Positions 1 to 6,060 of a DNA stretch of 7,729 nt are shown here, piece by piece. The notes beneath the pieces were generated by a model. It had not been told where the DNA came from. It did not search any database and saw nothing but the letters and a program-made list of their open reading frames with translations. The first letter of the stretch is position 1. The number at the start of each line of letters is the position of its first letter. The position numbers and the translations under genes were made by a program. The DNA comes from Methanolobus sp. UBA474 (lineage in GTDB: Archaea; Halobacteriota; Methanosarcinia; Methanosarcinales; Methanosarcinaceae). The stretch covers positions 1-7,729 of the forward strand of contig DANZ01000110.1 of NCBI GenBank assembly GCA_002501695.1. The letters are read 5' to 3'.

Positions 1-305
1 GCTGCCCCCGGGATATCGATGTTGCGGACATGGTACTTACATTGAGATCGATCGCGGTACATGAAGGTATTATGCGCCCTGAACACAAGAAGGTCTGTGA
101 GCTCCTGATGGAACACGGTCATGCCGTGCCGATAGATGAGGAGCGCAGGAACCAGAGGAAAGGGCTCGGGCTGGATGAATTGCCACTGACGGTCCATAAA
201 TATCCGGAAGATCTACAAGAGGTCAGGACCCTGCTCATATCATGCGGGTTTGACAGGCTGCTGGAAAAAAAGAGTAAGAACATTGCAGTAACGGAGACAG
301 GATGA
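1..305 (+). CDS. hdrC: CoB-CoM heterodisulfide reductase subunit C, 3' part only
   Basis: This is the C-terminal 100 residues of HdrC; the reading frame is open to the left edge (first full codon at position 3), so the start and most of the ferredoxin-like part lie outside the window. The first visible residues, CPRDIDVADMV, are the last Cys and flanking residues of a second CxxCxxxCP [4Fe-4S] motif. The tail has the conserved HdrC block around GLDELPLTVHKYPEDL, then GFDRLLEK. In the family, HdrC relays electrons through two [4Fe-4S] clusters from HdrA to the HdrB active site. The stop codon overlaps the hdrB start (ATGA, 302-305), which indicates coupled translation and one operon. The ATG at position 30 is an internal Met, not the start. 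Whether this is the hdrC1 or hdrC2 paralogue cannot be decided from this fragment. Confidence 0.92.
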   Translation, partial: CPRDIDVADMVLTLRSIAVHEGIMRPEHKKVCELLMEHGHAVPIDEERRNQRKGLGLDELPLTVHKYPEDLQEVRTLLISCGFDRLLEKKSKNIAVTETG

Positions 306-1192
306 AAGCATTATCACTTTTCCTGGGTTGTGTGATACCTAACAGGTACCCGGGCATAGAGATGGCAACCAGGTTATGCCTTGCAAAGATGGACATTGAC
401 TGCACGGATCTCAGGGGCGCTTCCTGCTGCCCGGCACCGGGAGTGTTCAGATCATTTGACAGGTCTTCCTGGCTGGCTCTTGCAGCCCGCAACCTGGCGC
501 TTTCCGAGGAAATGGACAGGGACATACTGACCCTGTGCAACGGCTGCTTCAGTACACTGGCAGATGCAAACCGGATCCTGAAGAATGATCCGGACCTCAG
601 GATGCAGACCAACATGCATCTTGCGAAGATAGGCAAGGAGTTCAGAGGAACTATAGAGGTCAGGCACATCATAGAATACCTCTACACGGAAATAAGGCCG
701 GAAAATATCAGAAGACATGTTGAGAGGCCCCTGGATATCCGGGTGGCGGTGCATTACGGATGCCATCTCCTGAAGCCCTCCAGGGAGAGAGGGCTGGGAA
801 GTTTCGAGCGTCCTGAGTTCTTTGACCATCTTGTCGAATGCCTCGGGGCCACAAGCGTAGACTATCCGGACAAGACAGAATGCTGTGGTGCGGGAGGTGG
901 CGTTCGCTCCGCACTGCGGGACGACTCCCTGAAACTTGCACAGCACAAGCTCTCGAGGATCAATGAGGCAAACATCGATTGTATAGTCAACGCGTGTCCT
1001 TTCTGCCACATGCAGCTGGATGCCGGCCAGGAAGAGATCAGGCAAAGGACCGGGGTCATGTACAATATACCCGTACTGCATTACACTCAGTTGCTGGGAC
1101 TCGCCCTTGGCTTCTCCCCGAAGGTGCTGGGCATAGACCTTAATGTGATAAATGATAATAGATTCATTGAAAAGATAGAAAATGGTAGATAA
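302..1192 (+). CDS. hdrB: CoB-CoM heterodisulfide reductase subunit B
   Basis: HdrB (296 aa, usual family length) carries the site where the disulfide CoM-S-S-CoB is reduced to the two thiols, the last step of methanogenesis. It acts in the cytoplasm with HdrC and HdrA. Both cysteine-rich CCG domains are complete: C10, C42-C43, C79-x2-C82, and C154, C194-C195-G196, C232-x2-C235. In the solved HdrABC complex, domains of this type bind two noncubane [4Fe-4S] clusters, so all cluster ligands appear present. There is no membrane segment, which fits the soluble HdrABC type rather than the membrane-bound HdrDE. The start ATG lies inside the hdrC stop (ATGA), so it is translated by coupling. No hdrA follows; the gene downstream is a tRNA, so HdrA must be encoded upstream of the window or elsewhere. 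Confidence 0.95.
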   Translation: MKALSLFLGCVIPNRYPGIEMATRLCLAKMDIDCTDLRGASCCPAPGVFRSFDRSSWLALAARNLALSEEMDRDILTLCNGCFSTLADANRILKNDPDLRMQTNMHLAKIGKEFRGTIEVRHIIEYLYTEIRPENIRRHVERPLDIRVAVHYGCHLLKPSRERGLGSFERPEFFDHLVECLGATSVDYPDKTECCGAGGGVRSALRDDSLKLAQHKLSRINEANIDCIVNACPFCHMQLDAGQEEIRQRTGVMYNIPVLHYTQLLGLALGFSPKVLGIDLNVINDNRFIEKIENGR

Positions 1193-1210
1193 GAAAAGGA
1201 TTTCACCAAT

Positions 1211-1222
1211 AACTTTAAAATG
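1211..1222 (+). promoter_or_regulatory. Candidate box A promoter of the tRNA-Arg gene
   Basis: CTTTAAAA (1213-1220) is a box A-like TATA element. Counting about 25 bp downstream puts the start of transcription near 1241, about 11 nt before the mature tRNA 5' end at 1252. It lies just after the hdrB stop and would let the tRNA be made independently of hdrCB. The assignment rests on motif and spacing only. Confidence 0.5.
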
Positions 1223-1251
1223 CAGAATGCTATTACACAATACCGCACAGT

Positions 1252-1329
1252 GAGCGTGTGGCCTAGTCAGGATATGGCGGCAGCCTCCTAAGCTGCAAGC
1301 CGAGGGTTCAAATCCCTTCACGCTCGCCA
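1252..1329 (+). tRNA. tRNA-Arg (anticodon CCT)
   Basis: A full cloverleaf can be folded. The acceptor stem GAGCGTG (1252-1258) pairs with CACGCTC (1319-1325). The D stem is GCC/GGC (1261-1263 with 1276-1278). The anticodon stem GCAGC/GCTGC (1280-1284 with 1292-1296) encloses the loop CTCCTAA, giving anticodon CCT at 1287-1289. The T stem GAGGG/CCCTT (1302-1306 with 1314-1318) holds the loop TTCAAAT. The discriminator is G1326 and the CCA end is encoded (1327-1329). No intron is visible. The tRNA reads AGG, a codon that looks frequent in the neighbouring genes (for example hdrB), so this is probably not a rare-codon tRNA here. Confidence 0.96.
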
Positions 1330-1341
1330 TTTTCTTCTTTT
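1330..1341 (+). terminator. T-rich stretch after tRNA-Arg
   Basis: TTTTCTTCTTTT follows the encoded CCA directly. Runs of T on the coding strand are the usual signal for archaeal RNA polymerase to stop after tRNA genes. There is no hairpin besides the tRNA itself, and some transcripts may read into the GNAT gene at 1368. Confidence 0.5.
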
Positions 1342-1367
1342 AGGACGATCACAAGGGAGATTGAAAA

Positions 1368-1820
1368 TTGATAATAAGGAGAGCAAACGTCCAGGATGTC
1401 AAAGCGATAAAGGAGATCATAGAGCCTTACGCAAAAAAAGAGATCATGCTTCCCAGACCCTTAAGCGAGCTATATGAATCCGTCAGGAACTTCTATGTAT
1501 GCGAGGAAGAAGGGGATATCATCGGCTGCTGCGCCCTGCAGGTGAGCTGGCAGAACATGGCGGAAGTGCTCTCGCTGGCCGTTAAGCCGGAATATACAAG
1601 AAAAGGTATCGGATCGATACTCCTTGACGCATGCCTGAACGATGCAGAGGAACTCAAAGTCAATACTGTATTTACTCTGACATATGCTGTGCCCTTCTTT
1701 GAGAAAAAGGGGTTCCATGTCGTGGACAAGCACACACTACCTCACAAGATATGGAGCGGCTGCATAAAATGCCCGAAATTCCCCAACTGTGATGAAGTGG
1801 CGATGGTCAGGAAACTGTGA
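1368..1820 (+). CDS. GNAT N-acetyltransferase, short ArgA-like type with Cys tail
   Basis: A 150-aa single-domain acetyl-CoA-dependent N-acetyltransferase. The acetyl-CoA binding motif A is residues about 66-86 (AEVLSLAVKPEYTRKGIGSIL), with the R/K-G-I-G pyrophosphate loop at 78-82. The acceptor-side motif B is near 105-118 (YAVPFFEKKGFHVV). The C-terminal tail has C132-x2-C135-x5-C141 in the context CIKCPKFPNCDEVAM, which I recall as typical of short ArgA-like GNATs (COG1246 type) of archaea and some bacteria. Such proteins are proposed to make N-acetylglutamate for arginine synthesis, but substrate cannot be read from sequence. The start is TTG at 1368, with GGGAGA (1355-1360) seven bases upstream; no in-frame ATG gives a full domain. 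No clear box A lies between the tRNA end and the start. GNAT assignment is firm; the ArgA role is tentative. Confidence 0.85.
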   Translation: MIIRRANVQDVKAIKEIIEPYAKKEIMLPRPLSELYESVRNFYVCEEEGDIIGCCALQVSWQNMAEVLSLAVKPEYTRKGIGSILLDACLNDAEELKVNTVFTLTYAVPFFEKKGFHVVDKHTLPHKIWSGCIKCPKFPNCDEVAMVRKL

Positions 1821-1822
1821 AA

Positions 1823-1860
1823 GTGCCCGTACCCGGTCACATCCTAACGTAACTTTTTTT
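1823..1860 (+). terminator. Weak hairpin plus T7 tract after the GNAT gene
   Basis: Between two convergent GNAT genes, GTGcCCG (1823-1829) can pair with CGGtCAC (1834-1840) with one mismatch, and a run of seven T follows at 1854-1860. The T run is inside the 3' end of the opposite-strand gene, where it encodes lysines, so it may serve both purposes. The stem is weak and 13 bp from the T run, so the T run alone is the better signal. Confidence 0.35.
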
Positions 1861-2281
1861 CAAGATACAGGGTTCCATCCTGTTCTTTGATTATCTTAAA
1901 CCCATGCCTCAGGTACATGCCTGTCGCCGTCTGGAGAGAAACGTCGGTCTTCAGCAAGGCCCTTGCATAATTTGTTCTTGCATAGCATAATGCCGTACGG
2001 AACAGGGCACTGCCAATTCCCTTACCCCTCATGCTCCTGTGCACGTATATCCGCCGGATCTCACAGGTATCAGGCCCTGCCGTCCTCACACCCGCCGTAC
2101 CGGCCAGTTCATCATCTACAAGTGCAATGAAAAAAGAACCTCCTTTATCCAGGTAACTGGCCCGGATATCTTCAAGGTCGCAGTCCTTCAAAGGATCGTA
2201 TGCAAATCCTTTCTCCTCCAGCACCCCGAGGACCAGCGATCTTACCCTGAGAGCATGATCGTTTGAAAAATCCTTTATCAT
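1844..2281 (-). CDS. GNAT N-acetyltransferase (second), coupled to M20D amidohydrolase
   Basis: A 145-aa single-domain GNAT protein. Motif A is residues 76-93 (RRIYVHRSMRGKGIGSAL) with the textbook R85-G-K-G-I-G90 acetyl-CoA loop. Motif B is 118-129 (TATGMYLRHGFK), including the usual Y and GF. The N-terminal part (about 1-50, with FAYDPLKDCDLEDI) is like general amino-compound acetyltransferases of this size. Its ATG overlaps the stop of the upstream amidohydrolase gene (TGA 2278-2280, ATG 2279-2281 read on the minus strand), so the two are almost certainly co-translated. It is not closely similar to the other GNAT in this window: it has no Cys tail. The substrate is unknown; the pairing with a deacylase suggests an amino acid or small amine. 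Confidence 0.85.
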   Translation of the reverse strand: MIKDFSNDHALRVRSLVLGVLEEKGFAYDPLKDCDLEDIRASYLDKGGSFFIALVDDELAGTAGVRTAGPDTCEIRRIYVHRSMRGKGIGSALFRTALCYARTNYARALLKTDVSLQTATGMYLRHGFKIIKEQDGTLYLEKKLR

Positions 2282-3480
2282 GATGAGATATAGTCTCCCG
2301 GGTTCCGGAGGAAATCAGTTACAAGCGTATAGAACACCCTGACACCGATAATAAGGACATCCTCATCTATATCGAAACTGCTGGAGTGGTTGCCTTCCAC
2401 GATGCCCTTTCCTGGGTTCCTTGTACCAAGGATAGTGAAGATGCCCGGCACCTTCTGCAGGTAGAAAGCAAAATCCTCAGCACCGAATATCCTCCCGGCA
2501 TTTTCATTGACATTAAAGTGGCCGTCCCTGAGCGATCGTGCGGCAGCCCGCGTAAACCCGGCATCATTGACCAGCACCGGATAGCCAGGCTCTACATCAA
2601 GCTCGTAGCTGGGAAGACCAGCGAAACCCTCTTTTGCATGTTTTGCCATCAGCATATCAAGAAGGTTGCGCACCGTGCGCTTGATCTGTGCGGTATCATT
2701 GTCATCGAATGTCCTGAAACTCCCGTCGATCTCCAGCTCATCCGGCGTCCTGTTGAACTGGCTGCCTGAATTGAGCGCACCTATGCCAAAAACATAATTT
2801 ACCGGGTCCACGTTTTTGGAGAGTTCGGAGTTGAGCATTGAAATGAACTCAGATGCCACCAGGACGGGGTCGATACACTGCCCGGGAGAGGAGTGATGCC
2901 CCCCTTTTCCGAAGATGCGTATCCTGAAACGGTTGGAACTCGCCATGCATGGGCCTTGCCTGATATTCAGTAAGCCTGCTTCAACATCCCCGAATATATG
3001 GAGGCCAACAACCGCATCCACGCCGTCAAGACCGCCCTCTGCTATCACCCGCCGGGCACCCCCGGGAGGAACTTCCTCAGCGGGCTGGAAGATCAGGCGG
3101 ACAGTTCCATTGAACTCATCCTGATGCTCGGTCAAAAGCCGGGCAACCCCAAGCAGGATAGCCATGTGACCGTCATGTCCGCATGCATGCATTACGCCCT
3201 TGTTACAGGAGATGTACCCTTTGTTGGGATCTGTCGGAGTCTCGGTTACTGCAAGAGCGTCCATGTCCGAACGGATAGCTATGCAAGGGCCCGGGCCCCT
3301 GCCACGGATGCTGGCCACCACTCCGGTACCAGCTATTTTTCCACATTCTATCCCAAGTTCTCCAAGGACAGACATAATTCTCTCCTGGGTCCGGTATTCC
3401 GCATAGCTCAGCTCCGGTTGCCGGTGGAATTCGCGCCTCAGACTTTTTATCCATTCATCAAGGGAGCTCAAAGGATTCAC
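2278..3480 (-). CDS. M20D-family amidohydrolase (N-acyl amino acid / hippurate hydrolase-like)
   Basis: A 400-aa cytosolic metallo-amidohydrolase of peptidase family M20D, whose members hydrolyse N-acyl (acetyl, benzoyl, indoleacetyl) amino acids. The catalytic domain opens with LRREFHRQPELSYAE (14-28). SDMDAL (71-76) precedes the metal motif HACGHDGH with C100 and H102, then PAEE (E135/E136), H161 and H365 in GNHSSSFD. The inserted lid/dimerisation domain is about 180-290 and holds GKGGHHSSPG with H195. AEDF (334-337) is also conserved. All expected metal ligands are present, so it should be active. The longest start is GTG at 3480, but an AGGGTGA site (3483-3477) lies five bases before an in-frame TTG at 3471; translation from that TTG would remove three residues. 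It is first gene of a two-gene unit with the GNAT at 1844-2281. The exact substrate is not evident. Confidence 0.9.
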   Translation of the reverse strand: MNPLSSLDEWIKSLRREFHRQPELSYAEYRTQERIMSVLGELGIECGKIAGTGVVASIRGRGPGPCIAIRSDMDALAVTETPTDPNKGYISCNKGVMHACGHDGHMAILLGVARLLTEHQDEFNGTVRLIFQPAEEVPPGGARRVIAEGGLDGVDAVVGLHIFGDVEAGLLNIRQGPCMASSNRFRIRIFGKGGHHSSPGQCIDPVLVASEFISMLNSELSKNVDPVNYVFGIGALNSGSQFNRTPDELEIDGSFRTFDDNDTAQIKRTVRNLLDMLMAKHAKEGFAGLPSYELDVEPGYPVLVNDAGFTRAAARSLRDGHFNVNENAGRIFGAEDFAFYLQKVPGIFTILGTRNPGKGIVEGNHSSSFDIDEDVLIIGVRVFYTLVTDFLRNPGDYISS

Positions 3481-3526
3481 CCTGCGTTATCATGTAAGTA
3501 AGATACCCTACCTGATAGAACCCGAT

Positions 3527-3545
3527 GTATTTAACTCATATGAGT
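3527..3545. promoter_or_regulatory. Shared box A and perfect 12-bp palindrome in divergent spacer
   Basis: The 138-bp spacer between the divergent amidohydrolase and nucleotidyltransferase genes holds GTATTTAAC (3527-3535), which reads as a TATA-like box on both strands (GTTAAATAC on minus). It would place starts near 3557 (plus) and near 3506 (minus). It overlaps ACTCATATGAGT (3534-3545), a perfect 12-bp palindrome that would lie upstream of the TATA box for the minus gene and between TATA box and start site for the plus gene. This is a plausible operator, but no regulator is known. Confidence 0.4.
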
Positions 3546-3607
3546 GATTCCTGAGATTGTTGCAAGCCCCATATTCAAAAATGCAGCCCCTTCACGAAAA
3601 CACATCC

Positions 3608-3612
3608 GGAGG
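3608..3612 (+). promoter_or_regulatory. Ribosome binding site that sets the nucleotidyltransferase start
   Basis: GGAGG at 3608-3612 is a strong match to the archaeal 16S rRNA 3' end. It touches the ATG at 3613 but lies six bases before the ATG at 3619, the normal spacing. It therefore selects 3619 over the GTG at 3544 and the ATG at 3613. Confidence 0.75.
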
Positions 3613-3618
3613 ATGCAA

Positions 3619-4560
3619 ATGATCAAAACAAGGATAAGGGATTTCCTGATAACCAAAGATAACTGGATATTCGCTGTTTCAGACTATTTCCACCCTCACG
3701 GGATCAGGTCGACTTTGAGATATGTACCTGACGAGAACGGTGAAAGAGAACTCAACGGCATACGATATAAGAAATATGATTTTGATGTTTCCTTTGACTT
3801 TATGCGCCGTAACAGGCCGCAGTGGGTCGAGGATGTGCACGTGGTACCCGAGGGGGAGGTCAAACAGGTCCTCAGACCTGCCGATGTGATAGATCCATTG
3901 GCAAAGTCGGACAGGAGAATAGCTGCTGTCGTTAAGACCCTTGAGGATGCGGGTGTGCCCAGAGCTAAGATGGGAATCACGGGCTCATTCCTTCCCGGGC
4001 TGCAGAATGAAGGATCAGATATTGATTTTGTAGTATATGGCAGGGAATGGTTCACTGCCAGGGATGCCATAAAGAATGCAAAACTTGCAGAGGGCCCGAT
4101 AGAGGATATTGACGGGAACATGTGGAGGAAGATATATAACAAGCGCATCCCCGAGATCAGCTTTGAGGAATTCGTCCTCCAGGAGAAAAGAAAAGGCAAC
4201 AGAGGGATGGTTGAGGGAACCTACTTTGACCTCCTCTTTGTGCGCGACTGGGAACAGATAACATCTCCCGCCAGCAGGGGAGAGGACATCGGGAGAATTA
4301 AGATAGAAGCAAAGGTTACCAATGCTGACCTTGCATTTGATAGCCCCTCGGTCTACAAAATAGAGCATGAGGAGATAGATCATGTGCTTTCCTATACACA
4401 TACCTATGCGGGTCAGGCTCTTGCAGGAGAGGTCATTGAGGCCAGTGGCATGATGGAAGAGGTAGGAGGCCTCAGGAGGCTTGTAGTGGGCACTTCGAGG
4501 GAGCCAAAGGGAGAATGGATACGTTCCCTTACACTGCTGCAGGCAGAGGGTATGATCTGA
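3619..4560 (+). CDS. Uncharacterised archaeal nucleotidyltransferase (COG1665-like)
   Basis: A 313-aa protein with an N-terminal domain (about 1-90: RIRDFLITKDNWIFAVSDYFHP..., then LRPADVI) found with archaeal predicted nucleotidyltransferases, followed by a polymerase beta-type nucleotidyltransferase core. The core shows GS (122-123) and GSDIDFVVYG (132-141) with metal-binding D134 and D136; D204 in TYFDLLFVRD is the likely third catalytic Asp. All three acidic residues are therefore present and the enzyme should transfer a nucleotide from an NTP, but its acceptor is unknown. The last part (about 215-313) has a beta-rich region with RIKIEAKVTNADLAFDSPSVYKI, possibly substrate-binding. The frame could open at GTG 3544, but the extra 25 residues do not look like the family, and GGAGG at 3608-3612 favours ATG 3619. 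It is transcribed alone, divergent from the amidohydrolase and convergent with the DUF2098 gene. Confidence 0.8.
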   Translation: MIKTRIRDFLITKDNWIFAVSDYFHPHGIRSTLRYVPDENGERELNGIRYKKYDFDVSFDFMRRNRPQWVEDVHVVPEGEVKQVLRPADVIDPLAKSDRRIAAVVKTLEDAGVPRAKMGITGSFLPGLQNEGSDIDFVVYGREWFTARDAIKNAKLAEGPIEDIDGNMWRKIYNKRIPEISFEEFVLQEKRKGNRGMVEGTYFDLLFVRDWEQITSPASRGEDIGRIKIEAKVTNADLAFDSPSVYKIEHEEIDHVLSYTHTYAGQALAGEVIEASGMMEEVGGLRRLVVGTSREPKGEWIRSLTLLQAEGMI

Positions 4561-4564
4561 TAAA

Positions 4565-4628
4565 GTAAAAAAGAGCAGGGCAGGACAGGTATCAGGTGTG
4601 GCGTTATCCGCCGCCTGTGACCTGCCCT
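4565..4628 (-). terminator. Compound hairpin and T-tract ending the mptA-DUF2098 unit
   Basis: AGGGCAGG (4577-4584) pairs perfectly with CCTGCCCT (4621-4628). Inside it, CAGG/CCTG (4593-4596 with 4614-4617) and GGCG/CGCC (4600-4603 with 4609-4612) can extend the structure. Read on the minus strand, the hairpin is followed by GCTCTTTTTT (4576-4567), like an intrinsic terminator. The distal arm lies within the last codons of the DUF2098 gene. On the plus strand there is an A run instead, so the signal is directional. Confidence 0.6.
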
Positions 4629-4915
4629 ATATCAACGGGCTGTGAGCTGCTTTGGGAATCTGCATACTCTTCTGCGCCCATTCTTCCCTTTTCTGCCTTC
4701 TTTTTGTCCTTCAGTTCGCTTGCATCGACTATTAGGAGGAAATCGACTTGGTAGTAAAGGCCTGTTGTGTCCATCTGCGCCCATGTGCCTTCGTCGTCCT
4801 TCATGACGTCCAGCACCTGCCCTACAGTACCGGTATTCAGGTACCTTACAACGTCTCCGGCCTTAAGGGGATTCCCGTTGATGTCCAGAGCAACTACATC
4901 TTTATTTTCAACCAC
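4604..4915 (-). CDS. DUF2098 family protein (methanogen small protein)
   Basis: A 103-aa soluble protein resembling the DUF2098 family of methanogens. Residues 7-65 form the conserved part: VVALDINGNPLKAGDVVRYL, NTGTVGQVLDV, then GTWAQMDTTGLYYQVDFL, which suggests a small beta-barrel (SH3- or KOW-like) fold. The last 35 residues are charged and low in complexity (KDKKKAEKGR, then SQSSSQPVD and a GGG end), probably disordered. The start is GTG at 4915 with GGAG (4927-4924) eight bases upstream. It lies 51 bp after the mptA stop on the same strand with no clear box A between, so it is likely co-transcribed with mptA. The function is unknown; the linkage to methanopterin synthesis is only positional. 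Confidence 0.8.
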   Translation of the reverse strand: MVENKDVVALDINGNPLKAGDVVRYLNTGTVGQVLDVMKDDEGTWAQMDTTGLYYQVDFLLIVDASELKDKKKAEKGRMGAEEYADSQSSSQPVDIGQVTGGG

Positions 4916-4966
4916 GCAATTGACTCCGTTTAAGTTATGATGATGCGAAGTATGTAACTGACAGCA

Positions 4967-5944
4967 TTAATGCTTGCCGATGTCCGTAATGTACTCCTGT
5001 GAGATCTCCTCGCGCAGTTCCCCGAGAGTTGCAACCCTTTCAGCAAAAGCATTGTGCCTGTGGATGCTTTCCTCGTTGATCTGCTTAATGATCACAATGG
5101 CCTCATCCGGCAGTAGCGGGAATTCCTTTACCACATTCTTGGCCATCGTGCGTACACAGTCCTCAACGAACTTGGGATTGTTGTGTGCCCTCTGGACGAC
5201 CATCGCCTCATCCGAACGCTTGAGAAGTTCAAAAACACTGGAACTCATGGACCTTTCGATGATCTCGATGATAGCGTCAAGTGAAACGAACTTGCTTCCT
5301 TCTACCTCTATGGAGATAATCCCCCTTCCGCGCTGGTTGTGGGTTGCCATGGGCACCCTGTGCAGGAACGTTGCGATCTTCTGATCCTCCACCCCTATGG
5401 ACTCGAGCTCTTTGCGCGCATTGTCCCTCATTATTTCCTGTGCGCAGGGGCAGGCGGTCATTCCAACGACCTCGGCCCCGATGAGCTTCTTGACCACTAT
5501 GTTCTCTACATCTTCGCGCATGGCGATAGCTTCTGCGAAGATGTCCACGACTTCCTGGCACTCCATCTTTGTAGAGGGGGATTCTCTTTTCACCACATAT
5601 TCGCTCTTGAGGATCACTTCTGCGCGAGTGGCATATTCATGACGGTTGAGCAGGCTTTGCGCAACGTCGCTGCATAGCTGCTCGATCTCATATACAGGCA
5701 TGTTGACAGCTTTTTCAAGAACTTCGTCGACCGCCTCGAAGTTGCGCGAGAGGTTGGCGCCCTTCAGGTGAGAGGGGAGGTCCACAAAAATATCAAATGT
5801 AGCTATCAGGACAATAGGACGTCTTTCTTTCCTCTTGACCTCCACAAGCTTCTTTACGTTGGTAACACCTACGCGTGTCAGGTTTATCGGTATCTGGGGT
5901 CTGTTAGCCTGTATGTCAGGTAGTTTAATGACTGGAACTTCCAT
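4967..5944 (-). CDS. mptA: GTP cyclohydrolase MptA (archaeal, FolE2-type)
   Basis: MptA (325 aa, near the family's usual length) turns GTP into 7,8-dihydroneopterin 2',3'-cyclic phosphate. This is the first step to the pterin part of tetrahydromethanopterin, or tetrahydrosarcinapterin in Methanosarcina relatives. The N-terminal block LPDIQANRPQIPINLTRVGV (8-27) and DLPSHLKGANLSR (55-67, with H59) are typical. The catalytic/metal motif is TACPCAQ with C165 and C167, followed by HRVPMATHNQRG (195-206, with H195 and H202). HNNP (254-257) and the C-terminal ESIHRHNAFAE (292-302) are also conserved. The characterised M. jannaschii enzyme uses Fe(II). The ATG at 5944 has GAGGT (5955-5951) six bases upstream. 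It is the first gene of a probable two-gene unit with DUF2098, and is divergent from MC1. Confidence 0.95.
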   Translation of the reverse strand: MEVPVIKLPDIQANRPQIPINLTRVGVTNVKKLVEVKRKERRPIVLIATFDIFVDLPSHLKGANLSRNFEAVDEVLEKAVNMPVYEIEQLCSDVAQSLLNRHEYATRAEVILKSEYVVKRESPSTKMECQEVVDIFAEAIAMREDVENIVVKKLIGAEVVGMTACPCAQEIMRDNARKELESIGVEDQKIATFLHRVPMATHNQRGRGIISIEVEGSKFVSLDAIIEIIERSMSSSVFELLKRSDEAMVVQRAHNNPKFVEDCVRTMAKNVVKEFPLLPDEAIVIIKQINEESIHRHNAFAERVATLGELREEISQEYITDIGKH

Positions 5945-6000
5945 GATAGTACCTCAAATGAAAATAGGGATCGGATTTTGTTCAGTAATAGTGCAGATAC

Positions 6001-6028
6001 CCATTTGAAATGGATTCATTACATGTAA
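6001..6028. repeat. Two adjacent dyads upstream of mptA
   Basis: CCATTTGAAATGG (6001-6013) is a perfect palindrome around a central G, and TTACATGTAA (6019-6028) is a perfect 10-bp palindrome; each is framed by CATT and AAATG. Their centres are about 16 bp apart. They lie 57-84 bp before the mptA start, and would be in its 5' leader if transcription begins near 6068. They could be operator sites or stems in the leader RNA. Confidence 0.4.
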
Positions 6029-6060
6029 ATGTTGTGTTAAAAACAGTAAATGATCCGTGA

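Noticed and set aside
452..1330. Long open frame (292 codons) on the minus strand across hdrB and the tRNA
   Set aside because: It is antisense to the complete, motif-rich hdrB and to a tRNA gene, has no recognisable domain, and is a by-product of hdrB codon use.
1368..2281. The two convergent GNAT genes as a tandem duplication
   Set aside because: Beyond the shared acetyl-CoA motif their sequences differ throughout, and only one has the Cys tail.
2998..3501. Plus-strand open frame of 167 codons opposite the amidohydrolase
   Set aside because: It lies entirely opposite conserved M20D coding sequence, including the HACGHDGH motif, and shows no protein-like pattern.
3619..4560. Nucleotidyltransferase as the antitoxin or toxin of an MNT/HEPN-type pair
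   Set aside because: It is a 313-aa protein with extra domains, and neither neighbour has a HEPN-like RxxxxH motif context or lies in the same operon.
4937..4961. C box-like ATGATGA and D box-like CTGA 14 bases apart, hinting at a C/D box guide RNA
   Set aside because: No second C'/D pair or terminal stem could be found around it, and it lies in a 51-bp spacer within a minus-strand transcript. Two short motifs are expected by chance.
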